Assembly (NCBI RefSeq): GCF_014863545.1
Contig: NZ_CP062260.1
Span: forward strand, 4,853,501 to 4,917,500
Reading direction: 5' to 3'
From: Paenibacillus sp. JNUCC32
Lineage (GTDB): Bacteria > Bacillota > Bacilli > Paenibacillales > Paenibacillaceae
Length of the DNA: 64,000 bases
The notes below the pieces were generated by a model that ran no database searches, was not told the origin of the DNA, and worked only from the letters and a program-made list of their open reading frames with translations. Positions 8,599 through 17,585 of the stretch are shown piece after piece (position 1 is the stretch's first letter; every line of letters begins with the position of its first letter). The translations under genes were made by a program, and so were the position numbers.

Positions 8599-9063
8599 TT
8601 ACATTCCAAATATGACTTTCCATACAGGCTGGGTATGCCCGCCCGGGTACAACAGGTACAACAAGGTATACACGGCTACGCCGGTGATGGCCGTAAAGAA
8701 CCAGATGATCGACGTAACCTTGCCCCACTTGCGGTGCTTGGAGAACTTCTCCTTGAAGCCGAGGACCAGCGTCGTGATCCCGAACACAGCGGCTACGGTA
8801 GCCAGTACAATGTGGAAGATCAGGAATACCTGGTAATACGGCTTCAGGTCATCAGGTCCGCCCCATGACGTGTTGCCGATGAATACGGTGCGCGAGGAAT
8901 AGATGATAAAGAAGATGACGGCTGCGATGGCCGCCCAGATCATCACTTTCTTGTGGGCCTCGCGCTTCCCTTTAATGATAAGTCCCCAGCCAATCGCCAC
9001 CAGCACGGCGCTGATGACGATGAACGTTGTACTGACCGTGGGAAATATAAAAAACCAATCCAT
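8599..9063 (-). CDS. ctaM: DUF420 membrane protein, CtaM/YozB-type oxidase assembly factor
   Basis: A 154-residue protein with four or five membrane segments, matching the DUF420 family (CtaM in Staphylococcus, YozB in Bacillus), which is required for maturation of haem-copper oxidases. Conserved features include the paired histidines near the helices (REAHKKVM, FLIFHIVLA, FSKHRKWGK) and the SRTVFIGNTSWGGP loop. It is 24 bases downstream of ctaG, so both assembly factors are probably co-transcribed. The ATG at 9063 has a GGGGGAT ribosome site. Family assignment is confident; the symbol rests on family resemblance and position. Confidence 0.82.
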   Translation of the reverse strand: MDWFFIFPTVSTTFIVISAVLVAIGWGLIIKGKREAHKKVMIWAAIAAVIFFIIYSSRTVFIGNTSWGGPDDLKPYYQVFLIFHIVLATVAAVFGITTLVLGFKEKFSKHRKWGKVTSIIWFFTAITGVAVYTLLYLLYPGGHTQPVWKVIFGM

Positions 9064-9087
9064 ATGGATCCCCCTTCAATAATCCTG

Positions 9088-9996
9088 TTACGCCTGATTG
9101 AGTTTACCTGGAGGAATCTCGCCAGGCAAAGGATCGTCTTCCTGATTTTCTCGTTTGTACCAGTGAAAGAACACATAGGCCAGCATCGAGGCAAAAATGA
9201 TTTCCTGGAAAAACTTCATGATGATCCCGCCCACTCGCTGGTCAATCGCGGGCTCCAGGTAGCCGAAGAACTCCGGCCCGCCGAACTGGCTGAGCAACGC
9301 GGAGGTATCGCCGGCAACGCAATAGCCCATCGCCTTCGCCCATACCACTGGATCGCTATAAGTTGCGTACATCGGTTCGCTTGAGAAAATAATGAGCCCG
9401 CATGCCGGTGTCAGCAAGACCATGTTCAGAAAGATGTATCCCATCTTCATAAGCCCTGACGACTTGTCCTTCTCCGGAATCGGTTTAATGATGGCCCACC
9501 ACATCAGCAGCGAGGCGATAAACAGGATCAAGTAATACAGACGGTGCACCCAGAAGTTTAACATGACAAAGTCATGGATGACCGGGATGTGATAAAACGA
9601 AAACAAGCCGTTAAACAGAACCGCGGCAACAATCGGACGCGCAAGGAAACCGAGCTTCTTAAACGGATTGACCTTGTCGAAGGCGCGCCACATCCAAACA
9701 GGAATACCCAGAATCAAGAGCGGCACTGCCATTAGATAGGACATGGCCATACTGACCATATGAAACGAGAACATTGTATGCCCGAGCAGTTCAATAGGTC
9801 CACCTTGTGCGAGATAGAACGTTAGCATACCGCCTACAAACAGTGTTTTCCTTCCTGCGGAAACCGGAGCACTCCCTTCAAAGCGACTGCTTAGCGGCCC
9901 GGTCAACAGGAAGTAGCCTGCCGTAACGAGCAGCATAAATGCCAGGAACAAGGGACTCCATTTATCTGCAAAACTAAAATATTCTAAGCCCAGCAT
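9088..9996 (-). CDS. ctaG: cytochrome c oxidase assembly factor CtaG
   Basis: A 302-residue polytopic membrane protein of the caa3_CtaG family, needed for active caa3 oxidase in Bacillus. Typical features are GGPIELLGHTMFSFHMVSM near residues 60-80 and the late HRLYYLILF segment; six or seven membrane helices are evident. It follows ctaCDEF in the usual order. A terminator-like hairpin at 10061 separates it from ctaF, so it may depend on read-through or a separate weak promoter. Confidence 0.9.
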   Translation of the reverse strand: MLGLEYFSFADKWSPLFLAFMLLVTAGYFLLTGPLSSRFEGSAPVSAGRKTLFVGGMLTFYLAQGGPIELLGHTMFSFHMVSMAMSYLMAVPLLILGIPVWMWRAFDKVNPFKKLGFLARPIVAAVLFNGLFSFYHIPVIHDFVMLNFWVHRLYYLILFIASLLMWWAIIKPIPEKDKSSGLMKMGYIFLNMVLLTPACGLIIFSSEPMYATYSDPVVWAKAMGYCVAGDTSALLSQFGGPEFFGYLEPAIDQRVGGIIMKFFQEIIFASMLAYVFFHWYKRENQEDDPLPGEIPPGKLNQA

Positions 9997-10060
9997 GCAA
10001 AAACCTCCCCTAAACGGGTTAAATTCTGTCGAAATTGTGACACCTTCCTACGACTTAAAA

Positions 10061-10092
10061 AAAGAGGGGGCTGAAGTAGCCCACCTCTTTTT
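10061..10092 (-). terminator. intrinsic terminator between ctaF and ctaG
   Basis: On the minus strand AAAGAGG-T-GGGCT, a 5-nt loop, AGCCC-C-CCTCTTT, then a T-run. The stem has one internal mismatch. It ends or attenuates the ctaCDEF transcript. Confidence 0.82.
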
Positions 10093-10096
10093 CATT

Positions 10097-10420
10097 TTAC
10101 CACCAAACCCAGAACAGTGCCATGACAATACAGGTACTAGCTACGAAGAAGCCGCCAATCATGAACAGGATTGGCATCAGATGCCCTTTGTCCTTCAAGT
10201 GCATCCAGTAACCCATTTGCACGAACACCTGCAACACAGCCATAACCAGCAAAAGGATGATCGTAAATGCTGTGTTGATGCCTCCGGCTGCGACAGCCGC
10301 AAAAGCAATCGCAGTCAAGACGATGGAGAAAATAAAGACGACAATGTGTTTCTCAGGACCTTCCACACGATGGCGGTGTTTCACAGTAGGCCCCTCATTG
10401 GATTGTTGATTCGCAGTCAT
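10097..10420 (-). CDS. ctaF: cytochrome c oxidase subunit IV (CtaF)
   Basis: A 107-residue membrane protein with three hydrophobic helices and the subunit IVB signature VQMGYWMHLKDKG. This is the smallest subunit of bacterial caa3/aa3 oxidases and stabilises the complex. It starts 3 bases after ctaE and ends just before the terminator at 10061. Confidence 0.92.
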   Translation of the reverse strand: MTANQQSNEGPTVKHRHRVEGPEKHIVVFIFSIVLTAIAFAAVAAGGINTAFTIILLLVMAVLQVFVQMGYWMHLKDKGHLMPILFMIGGFFVASTCIVMALFWVWW

Positions 10421-10423
10421 TCC

Positions 10424-11044
10424 TTAGCCCACCTTTCCAAGAAGGTATACGACCGAGAAGATGAACACCCATACAACGTCGATAAAGTGCCAGTACATAG
10501 CAGACACATAAACCTTAGGTGCTGTAACCACGGTTAACCCTTTTCTGTACAGCTGAGCAATCAACAGGCTGATCCACACGACCCCGAAAGCAACGTGGGC
10601 GCCGTGGAAGCCAACCAGCGTATAGAATGCAGACGAGAATGCACTCGTCTTCATGTTAAACGATTCATGCACAACATATTCATAGAATTCATAAATCTCA
10701 AGGCCAAGGAATCCAAGACCCAGGACAACGGTCACGATCAGCCACAGCTTCAGCTTCTCGATATTATGACGGTGCAGCGCCTGAATGGCGAACACGCTGG
10801 TCAAGGAACTGACAAGCAATATCAGCGTTGCTGCTGCCGTGATCGGCAGTGAGAACAGCTCAGCAGCAGTTGGACCTTCGTTGTTCTGGCCGCGAAGCGC
10901 CAGGAACGTTGCAAACAACGTACCGAAGAGCACGGCCTCTCCACCGAGGAAGAGCCAGAAACCAAGAACCTTATTACGGCCTTCGAGTGTTGCCTTCTCG
11001 GGCTCGTGAGGAAGTTCGCCGTTTACATGTTCAGCGTGACTCAT
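10424..11044 (-). CDS. ctaE: cytochrome c oxidase subunit III (CtaE)
   Basis: A 206-residue haem-copper oxidase subunit III with five membrane helices, in keeping with bacterial CtaE. Diagnostic stretches are GFWLFLGGEAVLFGTLFATF, YTLVGFHGAHVAFGV and YWHFIDVVWVFIF. Subunit III stabilises subunit I and the oxygen channel. Its ATG overlaps the ctaD stop by 4 bases, giving translational coupling. Confidence 0.96.
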   Translation of the reverse strand: MSHAEHVNGELPHEPEKATLEGRNKVLGFWLFLGGEAVLFGTLFATFLALRGQNNEGPTAAELFSLPITAAATLILLVSSLTSVFAIQALHRHNIEKLKLWLIVTVVLGLGFLGLEIYEFYEYVVHESFNMKTSAFSSAFYTLVGFHGAHVAFGVVWISLLIAQLYRKGLTVVTAPKVYVSAMYWHFIDVVWVFIFSVVYLLGKVG

Positions 11045-12939
11045 GCTTTCCCCTCCCCTTCCAGTTCTTCAACTTCGATGTGATATCCATGATCATCGTA
11101 CAGGGAACGAGCGATCATTGCCGCGAACGTAATCAGAAGACCAACAATCAGAACGATATATTTATTGAAGATTAAGCTCATGAACGAATTCGAGAAGTCT
11201 TCCGTGCTAAACATGAAACCAAGACCCGCGATAAACAGACCCAGTGACATCACAAACGGAAGGATGCTTGGCGAAGGCATATGGATCGGACCAACCGGCT
11301 CGGATGGTGTCATCTCTTTATTGCCTGCCATCTTCTCTTTCCAGTAAGCGTCAATGCCGCGAACGAGCGGAATTTGCTTAAAGTTGTACTCTGGCGGTGG
11401 AGAAGGAATGCTCCACTCGAGCGTGCGTCCATCTTCCCATGGATCCGCTGCAACGCCAACCGGTTTTCTTGTAGTGACGGCAATGTTAGCCAAGAAGAGC
11501 AATACGCCGATCCCCATCAAGATTGCACCGATGGTACTGATGAAGTTAAGTTCGTCGAAATTCTGGTTCGGCAAGTACGAGACAATCCGCCGCTGCATAC
11601 CTAGCAATCCAAGGAAATGCTGTACGAAGAATGTCATGTGGAAGCCGATGGCAAACAACCAGAACGTCCATTTGCCCAACGTTTCGTTCAGCATACGGCC
11701 GAACATTTTTGGCCACCAGTAGTGAAGGCCGGCAAACAGACCGAATACCAGACCACCAACGATAACGTAGTGGAAGTGAGCTACAACGAAGTACGTGTCA
11801 TGGAACTGGAAGTCTGCAGGAGCAGAAGCCAGCATGACGCCGGTAACCCCACCCATTACGAAGGTCGGTACGAAACCGATCGCAAACAGGTTTGCGCTGG
11901 TGAAGCGGATTTGGCCGCCCCACATCGTGAAGAGCCAGTTAAAGATTTTGATACCGGTAGGAACGGCGATCAGCATCGTTGCGATGGAGAAGAGCGCATT
12001 CGCTACAGGTCCAAGACCTGTCGTAAACATATGGTGAGCCCAAACCATGAAGCCCAAGAAGGCGATCAGGATGGTTGCAAATACCATGGAGCTGTATCCG
12101 AACAAACGTTTACGGGAGAATGTAGGGATAACTTCTGAGATAATACCGAACGCCGGCAAAATCAGAATGTAAACTTCAGGGTGACCGAAAATCCAGAAAA
12201 TATGCTGCCACAATACAGGGCTTCCGCCTGCCGCAACATCAAAGAAATTGGCACCGAGCAAACGGTCAAAGCTGAGCAATACGAGACCTACCGTAATGGC
12301 AGGGAATGCGAACAGAATCATGGCCGAAGTGATGAACGCCGTCCATGTAAACATCGGCATTCTCATGAAGGACATGCCAGGCGCACGCATCGTAATGATG
12401 GTAGCCAGGAAGTTGATACCACCGATCAACGTACCGAGACCTGCAATCTGAAGTCCTATCGTGTAAAAGTCTACGCCGTGCGTGGACGAATAGTCGTTGG
12501 TGGAGAGCGGCGTATAGGACGTCCAGCCCGCATCAGGCGCGCCGCCCATAATCCAGCTCAGGTTAAGCAAAAGTCCACCGAACAAGAACGTCCAAAATCC
12601 GAGCGAGTTCAGAAACGGAAACGCGACGTCGCGCGCGCCGATCTGAAGCGGGATGACCGCGTTCATCAAGGCGAAGATAACTGGCATTACGCCAAGGAAG
12701 ATCATCGTCGTTCCGTGCATTGTAATCAATTCGTTAAATACTTGAGCCGATACCAGATCGTTCATCGGCTTGATCAGCTGCAAGCGAATCAGAATCGCTT
12801 CGATACCGCCTATCCCGAAGAAGAAACCACCCGCGATCAGGTATAATATACCGATTTTCTTGTGGTCGACGGTTGTCAGCCAATCCATGATCCCCGTGTA
12901 GCGTTTGACGCTATGGCTAGAAGCATGAGCGTGAGCCAA
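11041..12939 (-). CDS. ctaD: cytochrome c oxidase subunit I (CtaD)
   Basis: The 632-residue catalytic subunit of a haem-copper oxidase, reducing O2 to water and pumping protons across the cytoplasmic membrane. Visible are ITMHGTTMIF (haem a ligand His), FWIFGHPEVYILILPAFG (CuB His and the cross-linked Tyr), WAHHMFTTG (the CuB His pair) and HDTYFVVAHFHYV (haem a3 and haem a ligands). The YILILPAFG region with HPEVY marks an A-type oxidase. Length and the extra C-terminal helices match caa3 enzymes. It lies 32 bases after ctaC. Confidence 0.97.
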   Translation of the reverse strand: MAHAHASSHSVKRYTGIMDWLTTVDHKKIGILYLIAGGFFFGIGGIEAILIRLQLIKPMNDLVSAQVFNELITMHGTTMIFLGVMPVIFALMNAVIPLQIGARDVAFPFLNSLGFWTFLFGGLLLNLSWIMGGAPDAGWTSYTPLSTNDYSSTHGVDFYTIGLQIAGLGTLIGGINFLATIITMRAPGMSFMRMPMFTWTAFITSAMILFAFPAITVGLVLLSFDRLLGANFFDVAAGGSPVLWQHIFWIFGHPEVYILILPAFGIISEVIPTFSRKRLFGYSSMVFATILIAFLGFMVWAHHMFTTGLGPVANALFSIATMLIAVPTGIKIFNWLFTMWGGQIRFTSANLFAIGFVPTFVMGGVTGVMLASAPADFQFHDTYFVVAHFHYVIVGGLVFGLFAGLHYWWPKMFGRMLNETLGKWTFWLFAIGFHMTFFVQHFLGLLGMQRRIVSYLPNQNFDELNFISTIGAILMGIGVLLFLANIAVTTRKPVGVAADPWEDGRTLEWSIPSPPPEYNFKQIPLVRGIDAYWKEKMAGNKEMTPSEPVGPIHMPSPSILPFVMSLGLFIAGLGFMFSTEDFSNSFMSLIFNKYIVLIVGLLITFAAMIARSLYDDHGYHIEVEELEGEGKA

Positions 12940-12971
12940 GGTTTGTACCCCCTTTTAAAGTTCTTGCTGTA

Positions 12972-14021
12972 TTAATAATCCAACTTATAATTGGCCAAGT
13001 AATCGGCAATCTGCTCGATTTCTTCGTCACTGAAGCCGAGATCCTTCGGATTAGGCATCGTGTTGCCAGGTTTTACAGCCTGAGGCTCCATCAGCCATTC
13101 CACCAGGTTGTCTTTCGTCGGCTTAGTGCCTGGTTTGCCGCTTATGTCGTTCAGCAAGATACTCGCAATCGTCTCACGGGATCCAATGCCGGTCAGGTTA
13201 GGACCCATCGCTCCGCCTTGGTCGCCCACAGCGTGGCAGGAAAGACAGTTGGTCTTGAATTTCTCGGCGAGTGCCGCATCCGCAGGAAGCACGGCTGGCT
13301 CTTTGAATGCCGCCACCCATTTGTCAAATGCCGCATCGTCAACCGCTTTCACCCGGAATTCCATGAAACCGTGGGAAGGACCGCACAACTCCGCGCATTT
13401 ACCAATGTATGTATCCGCTTTGTCAGCAACCAGAGTCATGTAGTTAACGCTGCCTTCCGTGTTTGTATCCATCTTGCCGCCGAGCGATGGTACCCAGAAG
13501 GAGTGAAGCACATCATTCGTTTTTAATTGGAATGCAATCTTCTTGCCTACGGGAACAACCAGCTCTTGAGCCGTTCTTACGCCGTAGTCTGGATAATTGA
13601 ACTCCCACCAGAACTGGTGAGAAGTAACTTCCACCTTAACTGCATCTGGATTGTTCCAGTCGTTCTCTCCGTAAGCAAATACCTTTTGAATAGTAGGAAC
13701 TGCAAGCACGAGCACCAAGAGCAGCGGAATCGCCGTCCAAATGATCTCAAGCTTATGGTTACCTTCCACTTGCTCAGGAATTTCATCTTGTCCCTTTTTT
13801 CTACGGAATTTAACAAGCACGTATGCGGCAATTCCAAATACCACAACCATTACGACGATCATAATCGAAATGGAGAGCTTAATTAAATCCAGTTGACCTT
13901 GTGCTACCGGACCTTGTGGTCTTAAGACCGACAAATCCTCTCGGCCGCAGCCGGATAACACCAAAGCAAACATGGCCATCAAAGGAAGAAGACGCTTTAC
14001 AGCCTGCCACCGTTTCATCAT
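12972..14021 (-). CDS. ctaC: caa3 oxidase subunit II with fused cytochrome c domain (CtaC)
   Basis: A 349-residue lipoprotein with the signal peptide ending in lipobox LSGC (Cys25). Two membrane helices follow, then a cupredoxin domain with the CuA-binding set (H in DVLHSFWVPS, then CAELCGPSHGFM), then a C-terminal class I cytochrome c domain with CLSCH and a distal Met region (NTMPNPKDLGFS). The fused cytochrome c identifies the complex as caa3 type. It takes electrons from the respiratory chain and passes them to subunit I. It is the first gene of the operon, with a strong promoter at 14135-14163. No ctaA or ctaB haem-synthesis gene is in the window. Confidence 0.96.
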   Translation of the reverse strand: MMKRWQAVKRLLPLMAMFALVLSGCGREDLSVLRPQGPVAQGQLDLIKLSISIMIVVMVVVFGIAAYVLVKFRRKKGQDEIPEQVEGNHKLEIIWTAIPLLLVLVLAVPTIQKVFAYGENDWNNPDAVKVEVTSHQFWWEFNYPDYGVRTAQELVVPVGKKIAFQLKTNDVLHSFWVPSLGGKMDTNTEGSVNYMTLVADKADTYIGKCAELCGPSHGFMEFRVKAVDDAAFDKWVAAFKEPAVLPADAALAEKFKTNCLSCHAVGDQGGAMGPNLTGIGSRETIASILLNDISGKPGTKPTKDNLVEWLMEPQAVKPGNTMPNPKDLGFSDEEIEQIADYLANYKLDY

Positions 14022-14134
14022 TGATCTACCCCACTTTTCCGATTTTCGTAGACTACCATCCGGCGCAAACAGCGGTAATCTACCTGCACAATCACGGATG
14101 AAGTAATCCTGTCAATTAAAGCAATCACTTATTA

Positions 14135-14163
14135 AATATAAGTTCATGGGTTGCTTTTGTCAA
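14135..14163 (-). promoter_or_regulatory. vegetative-type promoter of the ctaCDEF operon
   Basis: Minus strand TTGACA (14158-14163), 17-nt spacer, TATATT (14135-14140), giving a 5' leader of about 105 nt before ctaC. The rest of the 14022-14457 gap holds no gene; the one other structure seen is an imperfect 10-bp hairpin (GGAGGTGTTC with GAACGCCTCC, about 14385-14432) without a T-run. Confidence 0.82.
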
Positions 14164-14457
14164 TCATTCACAGGGAGTTCACAAATTGTTCGAAAAGTCG
14201 TCAAAGTCGCGCCGTTACTGATTTTGCAATCGCTTTCAAAGCGCACCTTCCACCCCGCGACCCCTCATTCGACATTCTTCACATCCCGTCAACGACAGCC
14301 TTCATAGCTATATATACAGTCATTTCCGCCTTTTTGAATCTGTATGCAGCCCTCCCCCCTTTCGACCCTAACAAACATGATGAAGGAGGTGTTCCTCGAA
14401 AGCCACAACCGGCCCTGCAAAGAACGCCTCCTATTATTATGGTATATTTTCGGCATC

Positions 14458-15207
14458 TTAATCCGTCAGAATAACAGCATCTCCACGCGTAATGGCAATC
14501 GTATGCTCATACTGGACGCCCACCGATCCATCCGCGCTGGAGATGGTCCAGCCGTCATCCCCCCAGAACACCGCCCCTGAACGGCCCAGGGTAAATACCG
14601 GTTCGATGGTAATGACCATGCCTGCTTTGAGTTTGAGGCCCCTTCCGGGATTTCCATAGTTCGGCACATCGGGCGGCTCGTGGATGGCGCGGCCGATGCC
14701 ATGACCGACAAGCGGTTTGACGATCCCGTAGCCTTCCCTCTCGGCAACCCTTTCGATCGCATGGCCGACGTCACCCAAGGTTGCGCCGTGCCGCGCGGCC
14801 TCGATCCCTTTAAACAGAGCTTCGTGCGTATGCTTCATCAGCTGCCTTACTTCCGGGGAAACCTGATCCACCGCATAAGTCCAGCCCGAGTCGGCCAGCC
14901 AGCCGTTCTTGTTGACCACCATATCAATGGTGACGACATCCCCGGATTGCAGCGGCCGCTGGTCGGGAAATCCATGGCACACCACCTCGTTGACCGATGC
15001 GCAAGTCGCGTAAGGAAAACCTTTGTATCCTTTTTGCTCGGGGAAGGCCCCATTCTTCTCCAGAAACTTCTCGACCCTGGCATCGATCTCGCCGGTCGTG
15101 ATCCCCGGTTTGATGACTTTCGCTATTTCACGGTGACAGGCGGCCAATATGCGCCCGGCCTCGCGGATATGTCCGATCTCTTCCTTCCGTCTAAGCTGTA
15201 TCCTCAC
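14458..15207 (-). CDS. map: type I methionine aminopeptidase (MapB/YflG-like)
   Basis: A 249-residue metalloaminopeptidase removing N-terminal methionine from nascent proteins. Metal-ligand regions are visible: IDMVVNKNGWLADSGWTY (Asp pair), GHGIGRAIHEPPDVPNYG (His), ITIEPVFTLG (Glu) and the final VQYEHTIAIT (Glu). The GTG at 15207 is chosen over an upstream ATG because it has AAGGGAG at 9 bases and begins RIQLRRKEEI, where family members start; the extra 44 residues upstream look non-coding. The length equals that of the stand-alone MapB/YflG form in Bacillus rather than the ribosomal-operon copy. The gene is isolated here. Confidence 0.92.
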   Translation of the reverse strand: MRIQLRRKEEIGHIREAGRILAACHREIAKVIKPGITTGEIDARVEKFLEKNGAFPEQKGYKGFPYATCASVNEVVCHGFPDQRPLQSGDVVTIDMVVNKNGWLADSGWTYAVDQVSPEVRQLMKHTHEALFKGIEAARHGATLGDVGHAIERVAEREGYGIVKPLVGHGIGRAIHEPPDVPNYGNPGRGLKLKAGMVITIEPVFTLGRSGAVFWGDDGWTISSADGSVGVQYEHTIAITRGDAVILTD

Positions 15208-15341
15208 ATCTGCCCACTCCCTTATATCCTTATCGGATCGATTGCTAACAATATATGTAGGGACCGATGCAAAATGCCCCGGGAAGCAGACTTTCCGCGT
15301 AACACGAAGACACCATGATTGAAAAATGGCTAAACGCAAAA

Positions 15342-15377
15342 AAACCGCTTTCGGGACATTTGTCCCAAAAACGGTTT
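15342..15377 (-). terminator. intrinsic terminator of the 62-residue protein gene
   Basis: AAACCG...CGGTTT arms enclosing GGGACA/TGTCCC, followed on the minus strand by seven T residues. Confidence 0.85.
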
Positions 15378-15473
15378 AACCATAGGCGCTAAAATGGTTC
15401 ATGTCATTAGTCGTTAACAAGGTGAAGATGCGATGCGTCTGTGATATTTCTATAGACCAGGTGCTGTTACAGG

Positions 15474-15662
15474 TTACGAAACGGAGGAATTCAGCTTGCC
15501 AAGTTCATGCTCAACAACAAGAGTAAGCTCTTCTTCGTAGCCCCCCATAATATGGTACTTCCGGACATACTCCTTTACAAATTTTTTCGGATCTTTAGGC
15601 CGGAAAATTCGTGTCATTTCCCGCAGACTTTCCTTAACCTCATTGTGACCTTTCGTTGCCAT
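15474..15662 (-). CDS. small charged protein, possible stress-regulated gene
   Basis: A 62-residue soluble protein starting MATKGHNEVKES. The ATG at 15662 has a GGGAGGG ribosome site 7 bases upstream, so the longer frame is rejected. The middle is basic (FRPKDPKKFVKEYVRKYHI), the end acidic; no membrane segment or cysteine. I do not recognise the family. It is monocistronic with a clean terminator. Its upstream region carries GATTCA-N14-GGGTAT, the same element found ahead of csbD at 47459, suggesting shared stress-type control. Confidence 0.72.
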   Translation of the reverse strand: MATKGHNEVKESLREMTRIFRPKDPKKFVKEYVRKYHIMGGYEEELTLVVEHELGKLNSSVS

Positions 15663-15813
15663 GATGGATCCCTCCCAAAACGTGTGGAATAAATTACTCC
15701 GTTTAAAGAGAATGCCGAAAAGATCTACCTCATTAAGTTGAAGCCATATTGCAGTTCTTACGGTGACCATTAGGTTGATATTCAGCAACTTACCAATGCA
15801 CCTGACACTATAC

Positions 15814-15839
15814 ATACCCTAACAGCATGCAACTGAATC
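15814..15839 (-). promoter_or_regulatory. sigma-B-like promoter GATTCA-N14-GGGTAT
   Basis: Minus strand GATTCA (15834-15839), exactly 14 nt, GGGTAT (15814-15819). The general-stress sigma-B consensus is GTTTAA-N12/15-GGGTAT, so the -10 is perfect and the -35 matches 4 of 6. The predicted leader is about 145 nt, which is long. The rest of the 15663-16040 gap shows only an AT-rich stretch near 15840-15870 and no gene. Confidence 0.55.
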
Positions 15840-16040
15840 ATTAATATATTATATCATATTCCTCTGTTTGTTTCATCTTTCCCAAAAATTGTTTTTCTGT
15901 ACTATGTTTTTTCGCCGCGTCATCGGTTGCGCACAGAATTGGTTAAGATACTTTTAAGCGATCCTGCCGGCTGCAAGCGGCGAATGCCGTCACCTGAATC
16001 AAAGATTTGAGAAGATGAGATACAAGGAGGCCGTTATATC

Positions 16041-17078
16041 ATGGTGAAGTCACAGACTATCCTGCATTCCCCCGTTGCCTCAAGCCCGCCTATTCCCGTT
16101 GCGGAGCCTGAAGACGCAGGCCTTCGGCGCGACGCGCTCGATCGGGTAGACCTGATCATACAGAAGCAATATCCGAAAATGCGGAGCTTTCTCCTCCTTC
16201 ATGCCGGCAAACTTATCTACGAACGCTATTACGGCGGCCACGGCATATCCTCGCTGAATGATTTAAGGTCGGCCACCAAGAGTTTTACGTCTGCGCTTTG
16301 CGGCATCGCCCTCTCACGCGGGGAGCTGCCTGACCTGAAAGCCTCCGTGACCGATATCTTTCAGCGATACGTTCCCCAGCGAGCTCATCCGTTATTGCGC
16401 CACGTGTCCCTTCATCATCTGCTGACGATGACCTCGGGCTTTGCGTGGCAAACCGGTAAAAAGCTCGGGGAACCACTCATCCACCGTTTCCACCGCAACC
16501 GGAAATGGACGAGCTTCGCCCTATCCCTCCCTGTCGTCGAACAGGAAATGGGCCGATTCCAATACCGGAGCACCGATTCCCACCTGCTCTCCGTTGCGAT
16601 TAGCGAGGCCACGGGAATGGACGCCTACACCTATGCCCGGAAATATCTGTTCGAGCCGCTCGGCATTCGCCATGCCGCCTGGTCCCCGAGCCCCGAGGGA
16701 CACAGCATGGGTCATATCGGCCTGTATCTTACCTCCCGCGACATGGCCAAATTCGGTCAATGCTGCCTGGACGGGGGACAGTGGCAAGGCAAGCCCGTCA
16801 TTCCTGAAACCTGGCTTAAGCAAGCGCTCACTCCGAAGGTGAAAGGCTATCCGGCTTTCGGCGATTACGGGTTCCAATGGTGGACCGGCATTCAGAACGG
16901 ATCGGTTTATGCGCTCGCCCACGGCCATGGAGGACAGCAAATCTACCTTTTTCCCCAGTTGGATGCGGTCATCGTATTTACAGCAGACAGTAAGGTCAGC
17001 CGCTGGAAGAACCCGCGGGTACTGCTGGAACGCCATATCCTCGAGACCCTGAAATCCGCAGCGGCTTCCGCCGAGTAG
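16041..17078 (+). CDS. serine hydrolase of the beta-lactamase/PBP-like family
   Basis: A 345-residue protein with the class C beta-lactamase fold. Active-site motifs are S77-A-T-K80 (SxxK) and Y175-R-S177 (YxS/N), with a C-terminal HGHGGQQIYLFP matching the third motif region (HxG). No signal peptide is seen, so it may act in the cytoplasm, perhaps as an esterase or D-amino peptidase relative. The ATG at 16041 has AAGGAGG 9 bases upstream. It is flanked by unrelated genes and appears monocistronic. Substrate cannot be told from sequence. Confidence 0.88.
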   Translation: MVKSQTILHSPVASSPPIPVAEPEDAGLRRDALDRVDLIIQKQYPKMRSFLLLHAGKLIYERYYGGHGISSLNDLRSATKSFTSALCGIALSRGELPDLKASVTDIFQRYVPQRAHPLLRHVSLHHLLTMTSGFAWQTGKKLGEPLIHRFHRNRKWTSFALSLPVVEQEMGRFQYRSTDSHLLSVAISEATGMDAYTYARKYLFEPLGIRHAAWSPSPEGHSMGHIGLYLTSRDMAKFGQCCLDGGQWQGKPVIPETWLKQALTPKVKGYPAFGDYGFQWWTGIQNGSVYALAHGHGGQQIYLFPQLDAVIVFTADSKVSRWKNPRVLLERHILETLKSAAASAE

Positions 17079-17243
17079 CTGGCAAATCGCAAACCTCGTT
17101 CTTTCTTCGCAAGAAGCGTTTGTGCCTTTTCCAAGCCCATTCACTGGCTAACATGCAAATTTCGGCGGATAGTCCCCACTCTTTCTGGTTACTTTATGCC
17201 ATATGAATCATTTCTTAAAATCAAGCTGAGAGGAGCATGCGAC

Positions 17244-17522
17244 ATGTCCGGTAAAGACAAGAATCTTCACCCGATTTCGAGAGAAGGGGTTGACGTGGAC
17301 GGAACGTACACGAATGAATGGGGACGGGAGGAATACCTGAAGCGAGGAGAGGAATTCCCGTTCGATCCGCAGATGGGCTCCACGGAGTGGCGGCTGGCGG
17401 AGTATGACTTCGACAACCACCATCAAGGCAGAACAGACGAGCGTCTGGTTCCGAAAGAAAAAGGTCCGGATAAACAGGTGAATGCCGAATCTCCGCTCCG
17501 CCATGACGTGGAAGTAGATTAA
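17244..17522 (+). CDS. small acidic protein, DUF3905-like
   Basis: A 92-residue hydrophilic protein starting MSGKDKNLHPIS. The ATG at 17244 is preceded by GAGAGGAG, whereas the longer frame from 17196 lacks a ribosome site. The centre (EYLKRGEEFPFDPQMGSTEW) is rich in aromatic and acidic residues and, from memory, resembles Bacillales proteins annotated DUF3905 of unknown function. It lies 63 bases upstream of a di-haem cytochrome gene in the same direction, but no functional link is evident. Confidence 0.7.
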   Translation: MSGKDKNLHPISREGVDVDGTYTNEWGREEYLKRGEEFPFDPQMGSTEWRLAEYDFDNHHQGRTDERLVPKEKGPDKQVNAESPLRHDVEVD

Positions 17523-17585
17523 AGCCCTTGCATACGGCAGCGAAGAGATGATTCATCAGACCTGCTAATAAAAGGGTGATTTGAT

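Noticed and set aside
14385..14432. Terminator after map
   Set aside because: An imperfect 10-bp stem with a large loop exists, but no T-run follows on the minus strand.
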